Part shown: piece by piece, positions 1-9,008 of the stretch | Layout: each line of letters begins with the position of its first letter | How positions within the stretch are numbered: the first letter of the stretch is position 1 | Notes under the pieces: model-generated | The model's input: only the letters and a program-made list of their open reading frames with translations | Database searches by the model: none | What the model was told of the DNA's origin: nothing | Translations under genes and position numbers: made by a program | Source: DASQHL01 sp963843685 | GTDB taxonomy: Bacteria > Chloroflexota > Dehalococcoidia > DSTF01 > JACRBR01 | Assembly: GCA_963843685.1 (NCBI GenBank) | Contig: CAWJLO010000028.1 | Location: 1-64,000 of the forward strand | DNA: 64,000 nt | Direction: 5' to 3'

Positions 1-2
1 GG

Positions 3-662
3 CTCGGCGACGTCGACCCCAAGGACACCGACGCGGCGAACCGCTACCGAATGGAGTGGATGACGAAGGCAATGCCGCTCTACAACAGGACGGCCGTTCG
101 GGATCCCGACGCGGCCGCCCGCGTCGTCGCGAACGTCGCGGTGCTCATGCACTTCATGGCGCCCGATGGAGAGATGCGCTGGTTCGACACGCTGGCTGAT
201 CTCGCCCGGATCGCGTGTCCGACGCTCGTATTAGGAGGCGAAGACGATCCGATGACGCCGATCGAGGATCAGGAGGACATTGCAGCGGCGATTCCTCAGC
301 ACCTGGTTCGGTTTGAGCGCTTTGCCGGCGCAGGGCACGGCGCCTACCGCAGCTACCCGGATGCGGTCTTCCCGATCATCCGTGAGTTCATCCAATCGCT
401 AACCGGCCGCGTGACTGACTTCCACGCGGCGCGAGCGCATGCATACGCACTGACACGATGTCCCCATCGTGGGTCTCGGGTTCGGCAGGACGCGGTTCGC
501 CAAGCGATCGCGACGCCGGACCGATCGACAACTTCACCGAACGATGTTAGAGTGCGTGGGATCGAGCCTCAGGCTGGCTGCAAGACTACTCCTGCGGGCA
601 TCTCTCTTACATCCGCCCCATCGCGGACCTTCGACTCGTACCAGGCAACGGATCGAGATTGA
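3..662 (+). CDS. Alpha/beta hydrolase, C-terminal part (cut by window edge)
   Basis: The frame is open from the first bases of the window, so the gene starts outside it. The visible part is the end of an alpha/beta-hydrolase fold: CPTLVLGGEDDPMTP carries the likely catalytic acid and GAGHGAY the likely catalytic His. The Ser nucleophile elbow would lie upstream of the window. Relatives (proline-iminopeptidase-like hydrolases) normally end just after the helix IIREFIQS, near base 400. Here about 85 more residues follow, rich in Arg, Ser and Thr and without recognisable structure, so an ancestral stop may have been lost. The substrate cannot be read from the sequence. Confidence 0.7.
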   Translation, partial: LGDVDPKDTDAANRYRMEWMTKAMPLYNRTAVRDPDAAARVVANVAVLMHFMAPDGEMRWFDTLADLARIACPTLVLGGEDDPMTPIEDQEDIAAAIPQHLVRFERFAGAGHGAYRSYPDAVFPIIREFIQSLTGRVTDFHAARAHAYALTRCPHRGSRVRQDAVRQAIATPDRSTTSPNDVRVRGIEPQAGCKTTPAGISLTSAPSRTFDSYQATDRD

Positions 663-747
663 TACTCGAGCCGGCAATCGCACGGCTGCTTGCCTCGACG
701 AGACCCGGGGCGACTGATACGGCGGATGTCGAAGGACGAGGTGCAGC

Positions 748-2745
748 GTGGACGGAACAGAACGTATTCGCACACGGGATCGATCGAGCGCCGCGCTGGT
801 TCGCGCAAAGGGGGGTGGCCGGACGCGGAGCACGCTGGCGGTGGCCCTCGTAGTCGCCGCGGTCGCGTTGCTTGCCGCCTGCGGCGGCGATGCCAAGATG
901 GCAACACCGACTCCGAAGGCTATCCCTTCGCCTGTGGCGTATCGCGCCGATCCAGAGGGTGCGGCGCTTAGTGATCCGAAGTTCGACGCCCAGGTCGGAG
1001 CGAAGGCTGACTACGGCCGCCTCGGGGGTTCGGTCTACCAGATTGAAATTCCCGACAACTGGAATGGGCGCCTTGTGCTCTACATGCACGGGTTCGCGGG
1101 GTTGGCGCCAACGCTCGACGTCACCCCACCGGGTATCCGGGGCTACCTGATCCGGAGCGGCACCGCCTGGGGCGCCTCAAGCTTCAGCAGTAACGACGTG
1201 ATCCCCGGCCGCGCCGCGGATGAGACCGCAGCTCTGTGGGACCTATTCGTCTCCAAGTACGGGCAACCACAGCACACATACATCATGGGCGAATCCATGG
1301 GTGGCGCGGCAACCCAGATCGCCGCCGAACGCTACGGCGATCGTTACGACGGCGCCCTCAGCCTGTGCGGGTACGCAGGCCAGACTGCCGAGGCGACTGA
1401 CGTGTACGACGTGTTTCTTGCGGGCGCCTTCGCCACGGGTGTCACGCAGACGGAGTTCGACGCGTCGACCGATATTCCCGCACTGATCAGCCAGCGCATC
1501 GCGCCGGCGCTCGATGATCCCGGGGCAGAAGAGACGTTCGAGGACGTCCTCATCGGCCTCACGGGCGGCCCCCGCATGTTCGATCGTCCCGGTATTCGCC
1601 TCGCAAAGGCGATGGACTGGCTATGGACCTCCGAATTCGTACCGTCCCGGGTTGTCGGGAACAGCGACCGAGTCTACGACCTGCAACCAGGCGGCAATGT
1701 GTCGAGCGACGTCTTCAATCACAGCGTCATTCGCTTCAAAGCGGATCCGGACAAGGCGAAGGCATTCCTGGACGGAAACGAAACCACAGGGGCGATTCAG
1801 ATGCCGATGATCACGCTACACACAACCGGCGACGGCCTTGTCCCGGTCGACGAGGAACAAGTCCTTCGACGGAAGGTCGATGCGGCAGGGAAAGGCGATC
1901 AACTCGTCCAGCGGTTCGTGCAGGAAGCAGGACACTGCGCGTTCACACCGAGCGAATGGGAGCGCGGCTTCGGGGATCTCGTGAGCTGGGTGGAGAACGG
2001 GAACAAGCCAGATGGTGAGAATGTGCTCGCCGATGACCTGACGCAAGCCGGTGAGCGCTTTACCTCGGCGCCGCGGCTTGGCATGGCATCAGCGGAGGAG
2101 GTGCCGGGTGCGAACGAACGGATCACGGTCAGCGGGATGATCACGGTCGATGGCGTGCCAGCAGCCGCCGATCTCGGATTTTGGATCGAAGTGACCAAGG
2201 GCGGCCTACGGCAAGCCGGCTGCGCGTTCCCAAACGATCCCCCGGTCGGGGGGCGTTACGAGGTGACCGTCGTGGGCGAGGGCGAGGTTTACGGATGCGG
2301 CGCGCCGGATACCAAGCTGCGAATGGCGGCCTGGGTCGGCGACAAGTTCCTGGTCTCGCAAGCGGTCGACTGGCCTGCCGGCCCGAATGCCACGCTGGAC
2401 GCCGCCTTCGATACAGCCACGGCGACTGACACGACGGCGTTCTCGGTCGTCACAGGCAGTATTCTCGGTGCCGATGGCAAGCGCCTCCCGCCCGCCACGC
2501 GCGTTGAAGCCTACGTGGGAGACACGCTCTGCGCAGAGGCGTCAATCCCTGCCGCTGTGCTGGGGGCTGCGACCGACGACCCGGACACCTACGAACTCCT
2601 ACTGCCGGGTCCATCGGAAGTGCCGGGCTGTCTGACGGACGCACCGATCGCGTTCCGCGTTGGCGGGAAGCTCGTGCCGCAGACCGTTCTAAACCACGCA
2701 GGAGTAGACTACACCCTTGATCTCGTCGTACCGGCGAGCGGCTAA
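748..2745 (+). CDS. Secreted lipoprotein with alpha/beta-hydrolase domain and beta-rich C-terminal modules
   Basis: GTG start preceded by AAGGACGAGG. Residues 30-45 form a signal segment ending in the lipobox LLAAC, so the mature protein is probably lipid-anchored at Cys45 outside the membrane. The hydrolase domain (about 70-430) has the nucleophile elbow GESMGG near residue 180, a candidate acid in TTGDGLVP near 361 and a candidate His in EAGHCAF near 395. From about 430 to 665 two beta-rich modules follow, each starting with a G-x-I-x-x-DG pattern. A paralogue with the same order of motifs, but without the C-terminal modules, lies at 58939-60330. The substrate is unknown; an extracellular esterase or peptidase role is inferred. 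It converges with the integrase remnant, and the two stop codons overlap. Confidence 0.85.
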   Translation: MDGTERIRTRDRSSAALVRAKGGGRTRSTLAVALVVAAVALLAACGGDAKMATPTPKAIPSPVAYRADPEGAALSDPKFDAQVGAKADYGRLGGSVYQIEIPDNWNGRLVLYMHGFAGLAPTLDVTPPGIRGYLIRSGTAWGASSFSSNDVIPGRAADETAALWDLFVSKYGQPQHTYIMGESMGGAATQIAAERYGDRYDGALSLCGYAGQTAEATDVYDVFLAGAFATGVTQTEFDASTDIPALISQRIAPALDDPGAEETFEDVLIGLTGGPRMFDRPGIRLAKAMDWLWTSEFVPSRVVGNSDRVYDLQPGGNVSSDVFNHSVIRFKADPDKAKAFLDGNETTGAIQMPMITLHTTGDGLVPVDEEQVLRRKVDAAGKGDQLVQRFVQEAGHCAFTPSEWERGFGDLVSWVENGNKPDGENVLADDLTQAGERFTSAPRLGMASAEEVPGANERITVSGMITVDGVPAAADLGFWIEVTKGGLRQAGCAFPNDPPVGGRYEVTVVGEGEVYGCGAPDTKLRMAAWVGDKFLVSQAVDWPAGPNATLDAAFDTATATDTTAFSVVTGSILGADGKRLPPATRVEAYVGDTLCAEASIPAAVLGAATDDPDTYELLLPGPSEVPGCLTDAPIAFRVGGKLVPQTVLNHAGVDYTLDLVVPASG

Positions 2746-3077
2746 CGCCGTCCCGGGACAACGATCAGGGTCACCGCGCTTGGAGCGGCCGTCAACCGTT
2801 CCGGCACCTCTCTGAGCCACGCCTCGATGTGCTCGCGGGTAGCCGCCTCGAGATCGGGCATACCGTGATCGGCACAGAAGGCCGCGAACGACTCTCCGGC
2901 GTCGACGTAGATGTGCAGCGTCTTCGGGCTCACCCCCTTCGCCCGGAGGTGGTCGCCGAAGTCCCGGAGGGTCTCCCGGTCGGCCTCCCTGACGCGCGCC
3001 GCTTGGGGGGCTGGTCCGCGCTGCATGCTTGCGGCGTTGTTAGCTGGTCTGCGATCCGGACTGGTCAACGTAACCAA
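2742..3077 (-). pseudogene. Tyrosine recombinase remnant (N-terminal core-binding domain only)
   Basis: The 111-residue product carries the N-terminal SAM-like domain of XerC/D-type integrases, seen in LRDFGDHLRAKGVSPKTLHIY and in FAAFCADHG. The domain normally continues into a catalytic domain with the R-H-R-Y residues. Here it stops after REHIEAWLREVPERL and a short unrelated tail, so the recombinase cannot be active. The start is TTG. It sits about 60 bases beyond the 3' end of a tRNA-Thr gene on the same strand, the usual place for an integrase of a tRNA-targeting element. Its stop overlaps the stop of the convergent lipoprotein gene, which suggests that the deletion junction lies there. 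Confidence 0.6.
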
Positions 3078-3136
3078 GGCTGTCCTCCTCTGCTCGCGTG
3101 TTCAAACAGATTCAGGACAGCCCTGTCAATGGTCTC

Positions 3137-3211
3137 TGGAGCCGGCGATGGGATTCGAACCCGTGACCTGCTGTTTACGAAACAGCTGCTCTACCGCTGA
3201 GCTACGCCGGC
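3137..3211 (-). tRNA. tRNA-Thr (anticodon CGT)
   Basis: Read on the minus strand the sequence folds as a cloverleaf. The acceptor arms GCCGGCG and CGCCGGC pair fully, the D arm holds GCTC/GAGC, the anticodon stem is GCTGT/ACAGC around the loop TTCGTAA (anticodon CGT, decoding ACG), and the T arm contains GTTCGAATC. The 3' CCA is encoded (bases 3137-3139). An integrase remnant lies just downstream, so the 3' end may have served as an attachment site. Confidence 0.95.
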
Positions 3212-3299
3212 AAGCGAAACGCCCGTCTCGGGCGCTCGCGTAGTATACCGAATGCTGAACGAGACGCGCCCCTCCCTGCGAGCACGAGCGGTGCCGCTC

Positions 3300-4292
3300 T
3301 CACTCGATCGTGAACGGCAACTCGCCCTCCACCTCCGCGCCGCCCGGTCCGAACTTACCCTTCAGTTGCAGTGCGTACTGCCCTTCGCCGGCCACCGGAT
3401 CGTCGATGTCGAAGCGCACGGAGAGGTCGTCGATCGTCGTCCCTTCCTTGCCCTGCAACAACTCGCTGACACCGCTTCGGCCATCGCTTCGCACCCGCGC
3501 CACCGTGCCGTCCGGCAGCTTCAGCAAGATGTTCTCGGACGTCAGCGCGCCCTGGCCCAGCTGGATTCCGCTCCCGACCGCGACCGAGAACCGCAGCGTG
3601 AGCACCTTCATTCCTTTCGTGGCGCTGCTGTGGACGTCTGGTAGGTCCGCTCGCACCTCGCCTCCGTCCGCCGTCATCGTCAGTGCCCCCACAGTGACCA
3701 TCCCGGAGAACGTCAACTCCTGCGGCTCCAAGCTGATCAGCTCGCCGCTCGAACCAAACGGCACGCTGGCTTGTTCATTCGTGCTCTTGCCGACGAGCAG
3801 CACCGCATTCTCCAGGTCGATCCCTGGATCAGTGATAAACGCGATCACGCCGTCGCTCGACAGTCCCCCCGGCACCCGGGGCAGATCTTGTGACAGCGCC
3901 GTCGTCGAGTAGTTCTCGCTTCCCACCACCAGCACGAGCTGCGAGTTGAAGCGCGCCTCCTGGTCGCCGAGGTTCTCGAACGTCGCATCGATCGTCACCT
4001 CCCCCCTGCGCACATTCGACTCCAGCGTGGCCGTCTTCAACGTCACCTTCCATCCGGTGTGCCAGAACGCTTTGCCGATCGTCACGGATCTCGAACCCGG
4101 CGTCGCGCCCGCCGGCGCGGTCGGCGCCTCGGTCGATTCGCCCCCTGACGCCGCGGTCTCTACGCCATCGCCGCCGCCTCCGTCGTCACCGCTGCTGCTA
4201 CCCCCTCCGCCACAGGCGACCAGCACCCCCGCGCTCAGCCCAAGCGCTGCCGCAAGGACGATCGCCGCTAGACCTCGAAGCGTGCTCCGCAT
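3300..4292 (-). CDS. Putative lipoprotein with two DUF4352-like beta domains
   Basis: A 330-residue product with a signal peptide ending in the lipobox LVAC (Cys about residue 27). A low-complexity Gly/Ser/Asp linker follows (about 28-60), then two beta-rich regions. The pattern of VTIGKAFWHTGWKVTL followed by ATFENLGDQEARFN resembles DUF4352/telokin-like lipoproteins, which form immunoglobulin-like folds outside the cell. No catalytic motif is visible. It stands alone between tRNA-Thr and the beta-helix gene. The family assignment is tentative; an exported lipoprotein is well supported. Confidence 0.8.
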   Translation of the reverse strand: MRSTLRGLAAIVLAAALGLSAGVLVACGGGGSSSGDDGGGGDGVETAASGGESTEAPTAPAGATPGSRSVTIGKAFWHTGWKVTLKTATLESNVRRGEVTIDATFENLGDQEARFNSQLVLVVGSENYSTTALSQDLPRVPGGLSSDGVIAFITDPGIDLENAVLLVGKSTNEQASVPFGSSGELISLEPQELTFSGMVTVGALTMTADGGEVRADLPDVHSSATKGMKVLTLRFSVAVGSGIQLGQGALTSENILLKLPDGTVARVRSDGRSGVSELLQGKEGTTIDDLSVRFDIDDPVAGEGQYALQLKGKFGPGGAEVEGELPFTIE

Positions 4293-4463
4293 CTCTTACG
4301 CTCCTTCCGCCGGGAACTGCTTGCATTGGCCTGCTCCAACGCAAAGGCTAGTGCTCGATGCTTGCCACACGCCAACGACCCGGATCACGTGTTTATCGCC
4401 CAACGCCGCAGCAAGAGAGCACGGGGTGCCGGAATTTCACCTGAGCGTGACGAAGGCGCTTCG

Positions 4464-5363
4464 TCAACAATACGGCCCGCCTCCATCCGCCACCACGACG
4501 TTTGAGTGCTCGACGCCATCGCGCGGCGCCACGGCGCCTCCACTGTTGGCAATCGACGTGCAGTTCGTCAACACGTTGTCGATGATGAGCGCACCGAAGA
4601 CGCTTGGGATCGGCGTCAGGATGATGTCTCGTTGTTGATCGAATGTGTTGCCACGTACGGTGACCAGGGCGCCGTCGATCGCGAGGCCGGCATACCCGAT
4701 TGCGCTGCCATTGGCGAAGAAGAAATTGCCTTCGACCAATGCACTGTCTTGCACCCTTACGCCGTTCCCTGGCGTCTGAGCGATCATGCAATTGCGGATC
4801 ACGGAATACTCACCGGCGAAGATGCCATGGTTCTTGTTGTTGCGCACGTTGCAGTCTTCAACAACGGAACTCGGACCCACGAGGAGCGCGTACCCGCCAT
4901 CGCCCAGGGATGTACTGCTTCCGAGGATGGTGACCATCGAAACGCGCGAGTACGTCGCCGTTGCCGCGTCGATTCCATTGAACCAACCGCGAAGAGTCCC
5001 ATTTTGGATCACCACGTTACTCCGTGCGCCGCTGACAAACACTCCGTCGACGCTCCCCGGAGACCCGTGCAGCGTGAAGCTGTTGAGGTCGAGTGTCACA
5101 TCGCTCGTCTGAATGGTGACCGCAGTCGTGGATGCCGCGCCCGTCAAGTCGCGCGTTAGGTAGTAGCGTCCGGGCTGGGTAATGGTGAAGGGCAACGAGG
5201 AGATCGGCGTGCCTGTCTCCCGCACGCCGTCCGTCGGGCCGGGCGCGGCGGGCGGGTCCAGCGGCCCCGCAAAGGCGCCGTTCGCCAGCATCGCGACGAT
5301 GGCGATCCCGATGGCTATCATCACAACGAGCAGTACGTTCGTCGTCCGCGGCGAAACGAGCAT
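4464..5363 (-). CDS. Exported right-handed beta-helix protein
   Basis: The ATG at 5363 is chosen because a GGAG ribosome site precedes it and a membrane segment follows at once (TNVLLVVMIAIGIAIVAMLA). The product is 299 residues. After the membrane segment comes LDPPAAPGPTDG and then the widespread entry motif FTITQPGRYYLTRDL, followed by repeated short beta coils (VTIQTSDVTLDLNSF, VVIQNGTLRGW, SVVEDCNVRNN, SVIRNC, ALVEGN). These coils form a parallel beta-helix such as those in pectate-lyase-like and surface-binding proteins. No catalytic residues can be named. The N-terminal region resembles that of the protein at 18607-19266, which suggests a shared export or anchoring route. Confidence 0.8.
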   Translation of the reverse strand: MLVSPRTTNVLLVVMIAIGIAIVAMLANGAFAGPLDPPAAPGPTDGVRETGTPISSLPFTITQPGRYYLTRDLTGAASTTAVTIQTSDVTLDLNSFTLHGSPGSVDGVFVSGARSNVVIQNGTLRGWFNGIDAATATYSRVSMVTILGSSTSLGDGGYALLVGPSSVVEDCNVRNNKNHGIFAGEYSVIRNCMIAQTPGNGVRVQDSALVEGNFFFANGSAIGYAGLAIDGALVTVRGNTFDQQRDIILTPIPSVFGALIIDNVLTNCTSIANSGGAVAPRDGVEHSNVVVADGGGPYC

Positions 5364-5488
5364 GGCAGTTCTCCAATCATTCGATTGGCAGAAGCGTAGC
5401 CGATCGGTGGGCGCCAGAATCGTCCGCGTCAAGTTCGACAAATTCCCGGAAGCGGACGAGCACGCGTTCTTGACCCGTCATCCGGCTG

Positions 5489-5518
5489 AAAATGAAGAAG
5501 GCTCCTTGTCAGGGAGCC
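5489..5518 (-). terminator. Rho-independent terminator after aldolase gene
   Basis: On the minus strand GGCTCC and GGAGCC pair around a 7-base loop (bases 5500-5518) and are followed by TTCTTCATTTTC. It lies 28 bases past the aldolase stop codon. Confidence 0.7.
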
Positions 5519-5545
5519 CCTTCGATCGCACCGTCTGAACATCCG

Positions 5546-6490
5546 CTACAGCGAGAACTTCTCCCGCCCGTCGTACACCGCCATCGCCTCGTCCACGCTG
5601 TGCCCGCCGTACGTGATCGCCGAGATCGCGTTCGTCATCTGGATCGCCTCGTGCAGCGGCTTCTGGTGGATGTTCCGGCCCGTCGCGCTGCCGTACGCGC
5701 CCGAGATGAAGATCTGGTCGTGCAGCGTCTGCAGGAACTTCCGCGGGTCCGTGCTCGATCCGCCCGCCGTGATCACGCGCGTGCGTCCCGCCGCCTTCAC
5801 CGCCTCCTTGAACGCCTCCGCCGGCGAGCCCTCCTTCGGCTTCGGGTAGTTCACCTTCACGAAGTCCGCGCCCAGCGTCGCGCCCAGCCCTGTCGCGCCC
5901 GCGATGATGTGCGGGTGCTGCTCCTCCGGCACCGCCGCGCCGCGCGGGTAGATCCACAGCACCGCCACCAGCCCGTTGCGATGCGCCTGGAAGCACGCCT
6001 GCGCCGCCTCGCGCATCTGCTCCGACTCGAACTCGCTCCCCAGGTACACCGTCAGCCCCACGCCGACGATGTTCAGCCCCGCCTCGCGCAGCGTCAGCGC
6101 GTCGGCGACGCTCACCCACGCCAGGCTGCGCGGGTCCCGCTGCGACGTCTTGATCAGGTGCGACTTCGAGTTCAGCTTCACCAGGTAGGGCACCGTCGAG
6201 TAGTCGCGGCCGTAGCGCGCGATCAGCCCCAGCTGCGTCGCGAAGCAGCCGATGACGCCGTCGCGCGCGATCCGGAACAGGTGCTCCGGGTCGTGGTCGT
6301 CCTCCGCGATCGCCTCGCCGCTGCTCAGCGTGCCGTAGAAGTCGTCGTTCAGGTGCTCGACCTTCTGGTCGCCGGCGTACAGCATCAGCCGGCCGGTCCC
6401 CTTGGTCATCGTCTGGAAGTTCTGCTCGTACTGGCCCTGCTGCGACGACGGCACGTCGGCGGGCACGTCGATCTTCGTTGCGATGGTCAT
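5546..6490 (-). CDS. fbaB: Fructose-bisphosphate aldolase, class I DhnA/archaeal type
   Basis: This enzyme would cleave fructose 1,6-bisphosphate to dihydroxyacetone phosphate and glyceraldehyde 3-phosphate, or run the reverse reaction, in the cytoplasm through a Schiff-base lysine. The product is 314 residues. DhnA-family landmarks include LMLYAGDQKVEHLND near the N-terminus, GADFVKVNYP holding the likely Schiff-base Lys, and the phosphate-binding ends VITAGGSS and ISGAYGSATGRN. ATG at 6490 is preceded by CGGAGGAACGGG, a strong ribosome site. A HAD hydrolase gene lies upstream on the same strand. Confidence in the family is high; the direction of flux is not readable from sequence. Confidence 0.88.
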   Translation of the reverse strand: MTIATKIDVPADVPSSQQGQYEQNFQTMTKGTGRLMLYAGDQKVEHLNDDFYGTLSSGEAIAEDDHDPEHLFRIARDGVIGCFATQLGLIARYGRDYSTVPYLVKLNSKSHLIKTSQRDPRSLAWVSVADALTLREAGLNIVGVGLTVYLGSEFESEQMREAAQACFQAHRNGLVAVLWIYPRGAAVPEEQHPHIIAGATGLGATLGADFVKVNYPKPKEGSPAEAFKEAVKAAGRTRVITAGGSSTDPRKFLQTLHDQIFISGAYGSATGRNIHQKPLHEAIQMTNAISAITYGGHSVDEAMAVYDGREKFSL

Positions 6491-6634
6491 CCCGTTCCTC
6501 CGTGTGGTACTGATCCGGGCGCGGCCGGCGCCCCGCGGCCCCTCACAACTCGTTGAATTGTCGCTCGCGCTCGGGCAGGAGGGCAATCACATTCGCGAAG
6601 CGACCGTAAAGGCGGCAGCCGCAATCGGTCGCCC

Positions 6635-7300
6635 TCAGCCCCGCCGGAAGTCCTGGGCGCCGTACGAGAGCAGGTCGCTGAAGTTCTTCACCACGATGTC
6701 CGGCGCGTACTCCACCGCGTGCTTCGGGTCGAGCGCGTACTTGCCCTGCAGCACGTGCACCGTCGTCAGCCGCTCGCCGAGCGCCGCCTTGGAGCGCATC
6801 AAGATGCCCGGCTTGTCGTCGATGAGCACATAGTGCTCAGACTTGAACTGTGTCTCCACCGCCGGCAGATGCTTCTCCTTGTGCACGAAGATCAGCACGT
6901 GACCGTCGACCGCGTGCGTCACGCCGCACTGGTGGATCTTCGTCGGCTGAAACACCGGGTCGCCGTCCGAAACGATCACCGGGTGTCCCATCTTCTTCAG
7001 GTGGTGCACCGTCTCGATCGCGCGCGGGTACAACCGCGGCCGGAAGTCCCACGCCATCATCTCGTCCGTCGCCTGGTCAACCGTCCACTTGTCGTGCGGG
7101 AACTCGTCGCGCAGCCGATGGAGCACTTCGATGAAGTCGACGACATCGAACTCTTTCCGGACGATCTCGTACAGTTCCCAGAACCGCGCCGCCAGCTCCT
7201 GCCCAAGGATGCCCAGCAGCCGCGTCTCCATGTCCTTCTTGACACCGTCGTTGTCCAGGATCGTGTTGTCGAGGTCGATCATCAACACGAGCTTGTGCAC
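6635..7300 (-). CDS. HAD-superfamily hydrolase
   Basis: GTG at 7300 follows GGAGCG with good spacing, giving 221 residues. The four HAD motifs are visible: IDLDNTILDN (nucleophile Asp and acid Asp), VIVSDGD (Ser of motif II), the Lys in HKEKH, and LIDDKPG (motif IV acids). A helical cap of about 90 residues sits between motifs I and II, as in the C1-cap phosphatase group. It probably acts as a small-molecule phosphatase, but the substrate is unknown. It lies 144 bases upstream of the aldolase on the same strand and could be co-transcribed with it. Confidence 0.8.
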   Translation of the reverse strand: MHKLVLMIDLDNTILDNDGVKKDMETRLLGILGQELAARFWELYEIVRKEFDVVDFIEVLHRLRDEFPHDKWTVDQATDEMMAWDFRPRLYPRAIETVHHLKKMGHPVIVSDGDPVFQPTKIHQCGVTHAVDGHVLIFVHKEKHLPAVETQFKSEHYVLIDDKPGILMRSKAALGERLTTVHVLQGKYALDPKHAVEYAPDIVVKNFSDLLSYGAQDFRRG

Positions 7301-7506
7301 GATTTCGCTCCAGTCTTCCGCCCGTCGCGGCGCCGTCGAGAACTCTACTCCCGGGCAGGAGTTGGCGAAAGCCAATCTCCCGCATCGAAAATAACGCCCT
7401 CTTCACGTCAAGCATAACGCCGTCGCGACCGGTCGTGGAGAGGCAGTCGGCCCTGCAGGTCAAGTAAGACAGCCATCCGGCGGAGCGAGCACCGAAACGG
7501 GCCGCG

Positions 7507-8859
7507 TCAGCGGGCGGAGGTCAGCATCGCCGCGTCCATGCCCGCGACCGAAACGTGGTCGACCAGCGCGCCGTCGGCCGCCCGGAACGGCGCCGGCAGC
7601 GCCACCTCGTGCGCCACGCTGTCCGGGTTCACGACGACCAGGCCGCGCTCGAACTGCCGCAGCCACACGCCGTTCACCTCATATCCGTCCCCCAGCGGTC
7701 GCCCGAGGTCCACCTGCTGGTACGCCGGCTGAGCCGGATACGCCACGGGCGGCGGCCCGTCCAGCGGCACCGCGCCGAACGACGCCCCGCCCTCCGCCGG
7801 CATCGCCACCAGGAACGACGCATACGCGAACTCCGCGCCAACATCCCCGGACGCCACCGCCACCACCCCCTTACCCTGCCGCCTCAAGCTCGACATAAGT
7901 GCCAGATCCGCATCCCACCCACCCTTAGCACCAAATGACCGAACGACCACCCCGTCCCCCACCCCGATCAGTCCCGCCGCGTCCGCGCTCAAGTAGTCCC
8001 CCGCATCCCCGCCCGCGATCGCGACGTACACGTCCGGTCCGGCGATCTTCCGCACCTCGTCCAGCACCCCGCGCACCGCGTCCGCCCACTCCGCATCCGT
8101 GTAGACCCTGCCCGTAGCCGAATTCACAGGCTTCGTCATCAACGTCTCACTGCCCGGCACGTGCGGAAGCACGTCATCTATCACGACGCCGTCGTAGCCG
8201 AGGATGTGGGACTGCCGCACTTGCGCCGCCACATCAAGCCGCACGTTCAGGTTGCCGGGGTCCAGTGCATACTCCGTCCTCCCCGTCCCGTCCGGCGCCA
8301 GGCGCACGTCGTTCCCTGCGGCATCCTTCAGGAACCACGACTCGTGGCTCCCATCCCCGGGTTCGATACCGTTGAACGGCGCGCCCTGGTTGTGCAGCAG
8401 CGAAAGATGCCGCAGCACGAGCAGGTGCGGATTCACCTGATGCATCTGCGCGATCTGCATCTGTGACAGGGCGATCCCGTCCGGCTGCGTTCGCAGATCG
8501 TCGTCGATCACGTCGTATTCCATAGCGAGGCGCCGCAGCTCGACATTGGTGATGTCGCGCCGAACCGGCTCGCCGTGCCGGTCCAACACGGCGGGATCCA
8601 CGATCCGGTGATCCAGGAACCGCGATCCCGTCGCCCGGGCTGCAGGGGCGATGTCCGTCTGCGACTCCGCCAATCCTGCGCCGGCAGCCGAGACGACCTG
8701 CATGGCGCCGCGTTCCACCTCAGATCGCGGCGGCAGAGATAGCGGCGGCAGCGCCTTCCCCTGCCCGGAGCCCGGCGCGACCACGAAGAAGCCTGCCACG
8801 AGCATCGCACCCACCGTGACCGCGGCGACGAGGATCGCGGGAGGTCTGCGGATACCCAT
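7507..8859 (-). CDS. Exported putative glycoside-hydrolase-like protein (GHL15 type)
   Basis: The ATG at 8859 opens an N-terminal signal anchor (AILVAAVTVGAMLVAGFFVV). The product is about 450 residues. The body has a TIM-barrel-like pattern resembling hypothetical glycosyl hydrolase family 15: YDVIDDDLR, NPHLLVLRHLSLLHN, ESWFLKD, and the acid-rich strand GYDGVVIDDVLPH, where the candidate catalytic acids lie. The C-terminal part has the small beta-domain strands common in such enzymes. No strong ribosome site precedes this ATG, and an in-frame ATG at 8997 is possible. The gene diverges from the CPBP protease gene. Polysaccharide cleavage is inferred from fold resemblance only. Confidence 0.65.
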   Translation of the reverse strand: MGIRRPPAILVAAVTVGAMLVAGFFVVAPGSGQGKALPPLSLPPRSEVERGAMQVVSAAGAGLAESQTDIAPAARATGSRFLDHRIVDPAVLDRHGEPVRRDITNVELRRLAMEYDVIDDDLRTQPDGIALSQMQIAQMHQVNPHLLVLRHLSLLHNQGAPFNGIEPGDGSHESWFLKDAAGNDVRLAPDGTGRTEYALDPGNLNVRLDVAAQVRQSHILGYDGVVIDDVLPHVPGSETLMTKPVNSATGRVYTDAEWADAVRGVLDEVRKIAGPDVYVAIAGGDAGDYLSADAAGLIGVGDGVVVRSFGAKGGWDADLALMSSLRRQGKGVVAVASGDVGAEFAYASFLVAMPAEGGASFGAVPLDGPPPVAYPAQPAYQQVDLGRPLGDGYEVNGVWLRQFERGLVVVNPDSVAHEVALPAPFRAADGALVDHVSVAGMDAAMLTSAR

Positions 8860-9008
8860 GAGGGAGTATCGGCACGCTTCCCGCCCCCAACGACAGAGCG
8901 TCTCTTGCGGCGACGAGGTGGTCAGATTGTCACTCGCGCCGTCCGGGTGCCCGCACCCAATGTCCCGAGGTTCGCCCTCCATTAGTCGATTCGCCATACT
9001 GGATTCAC

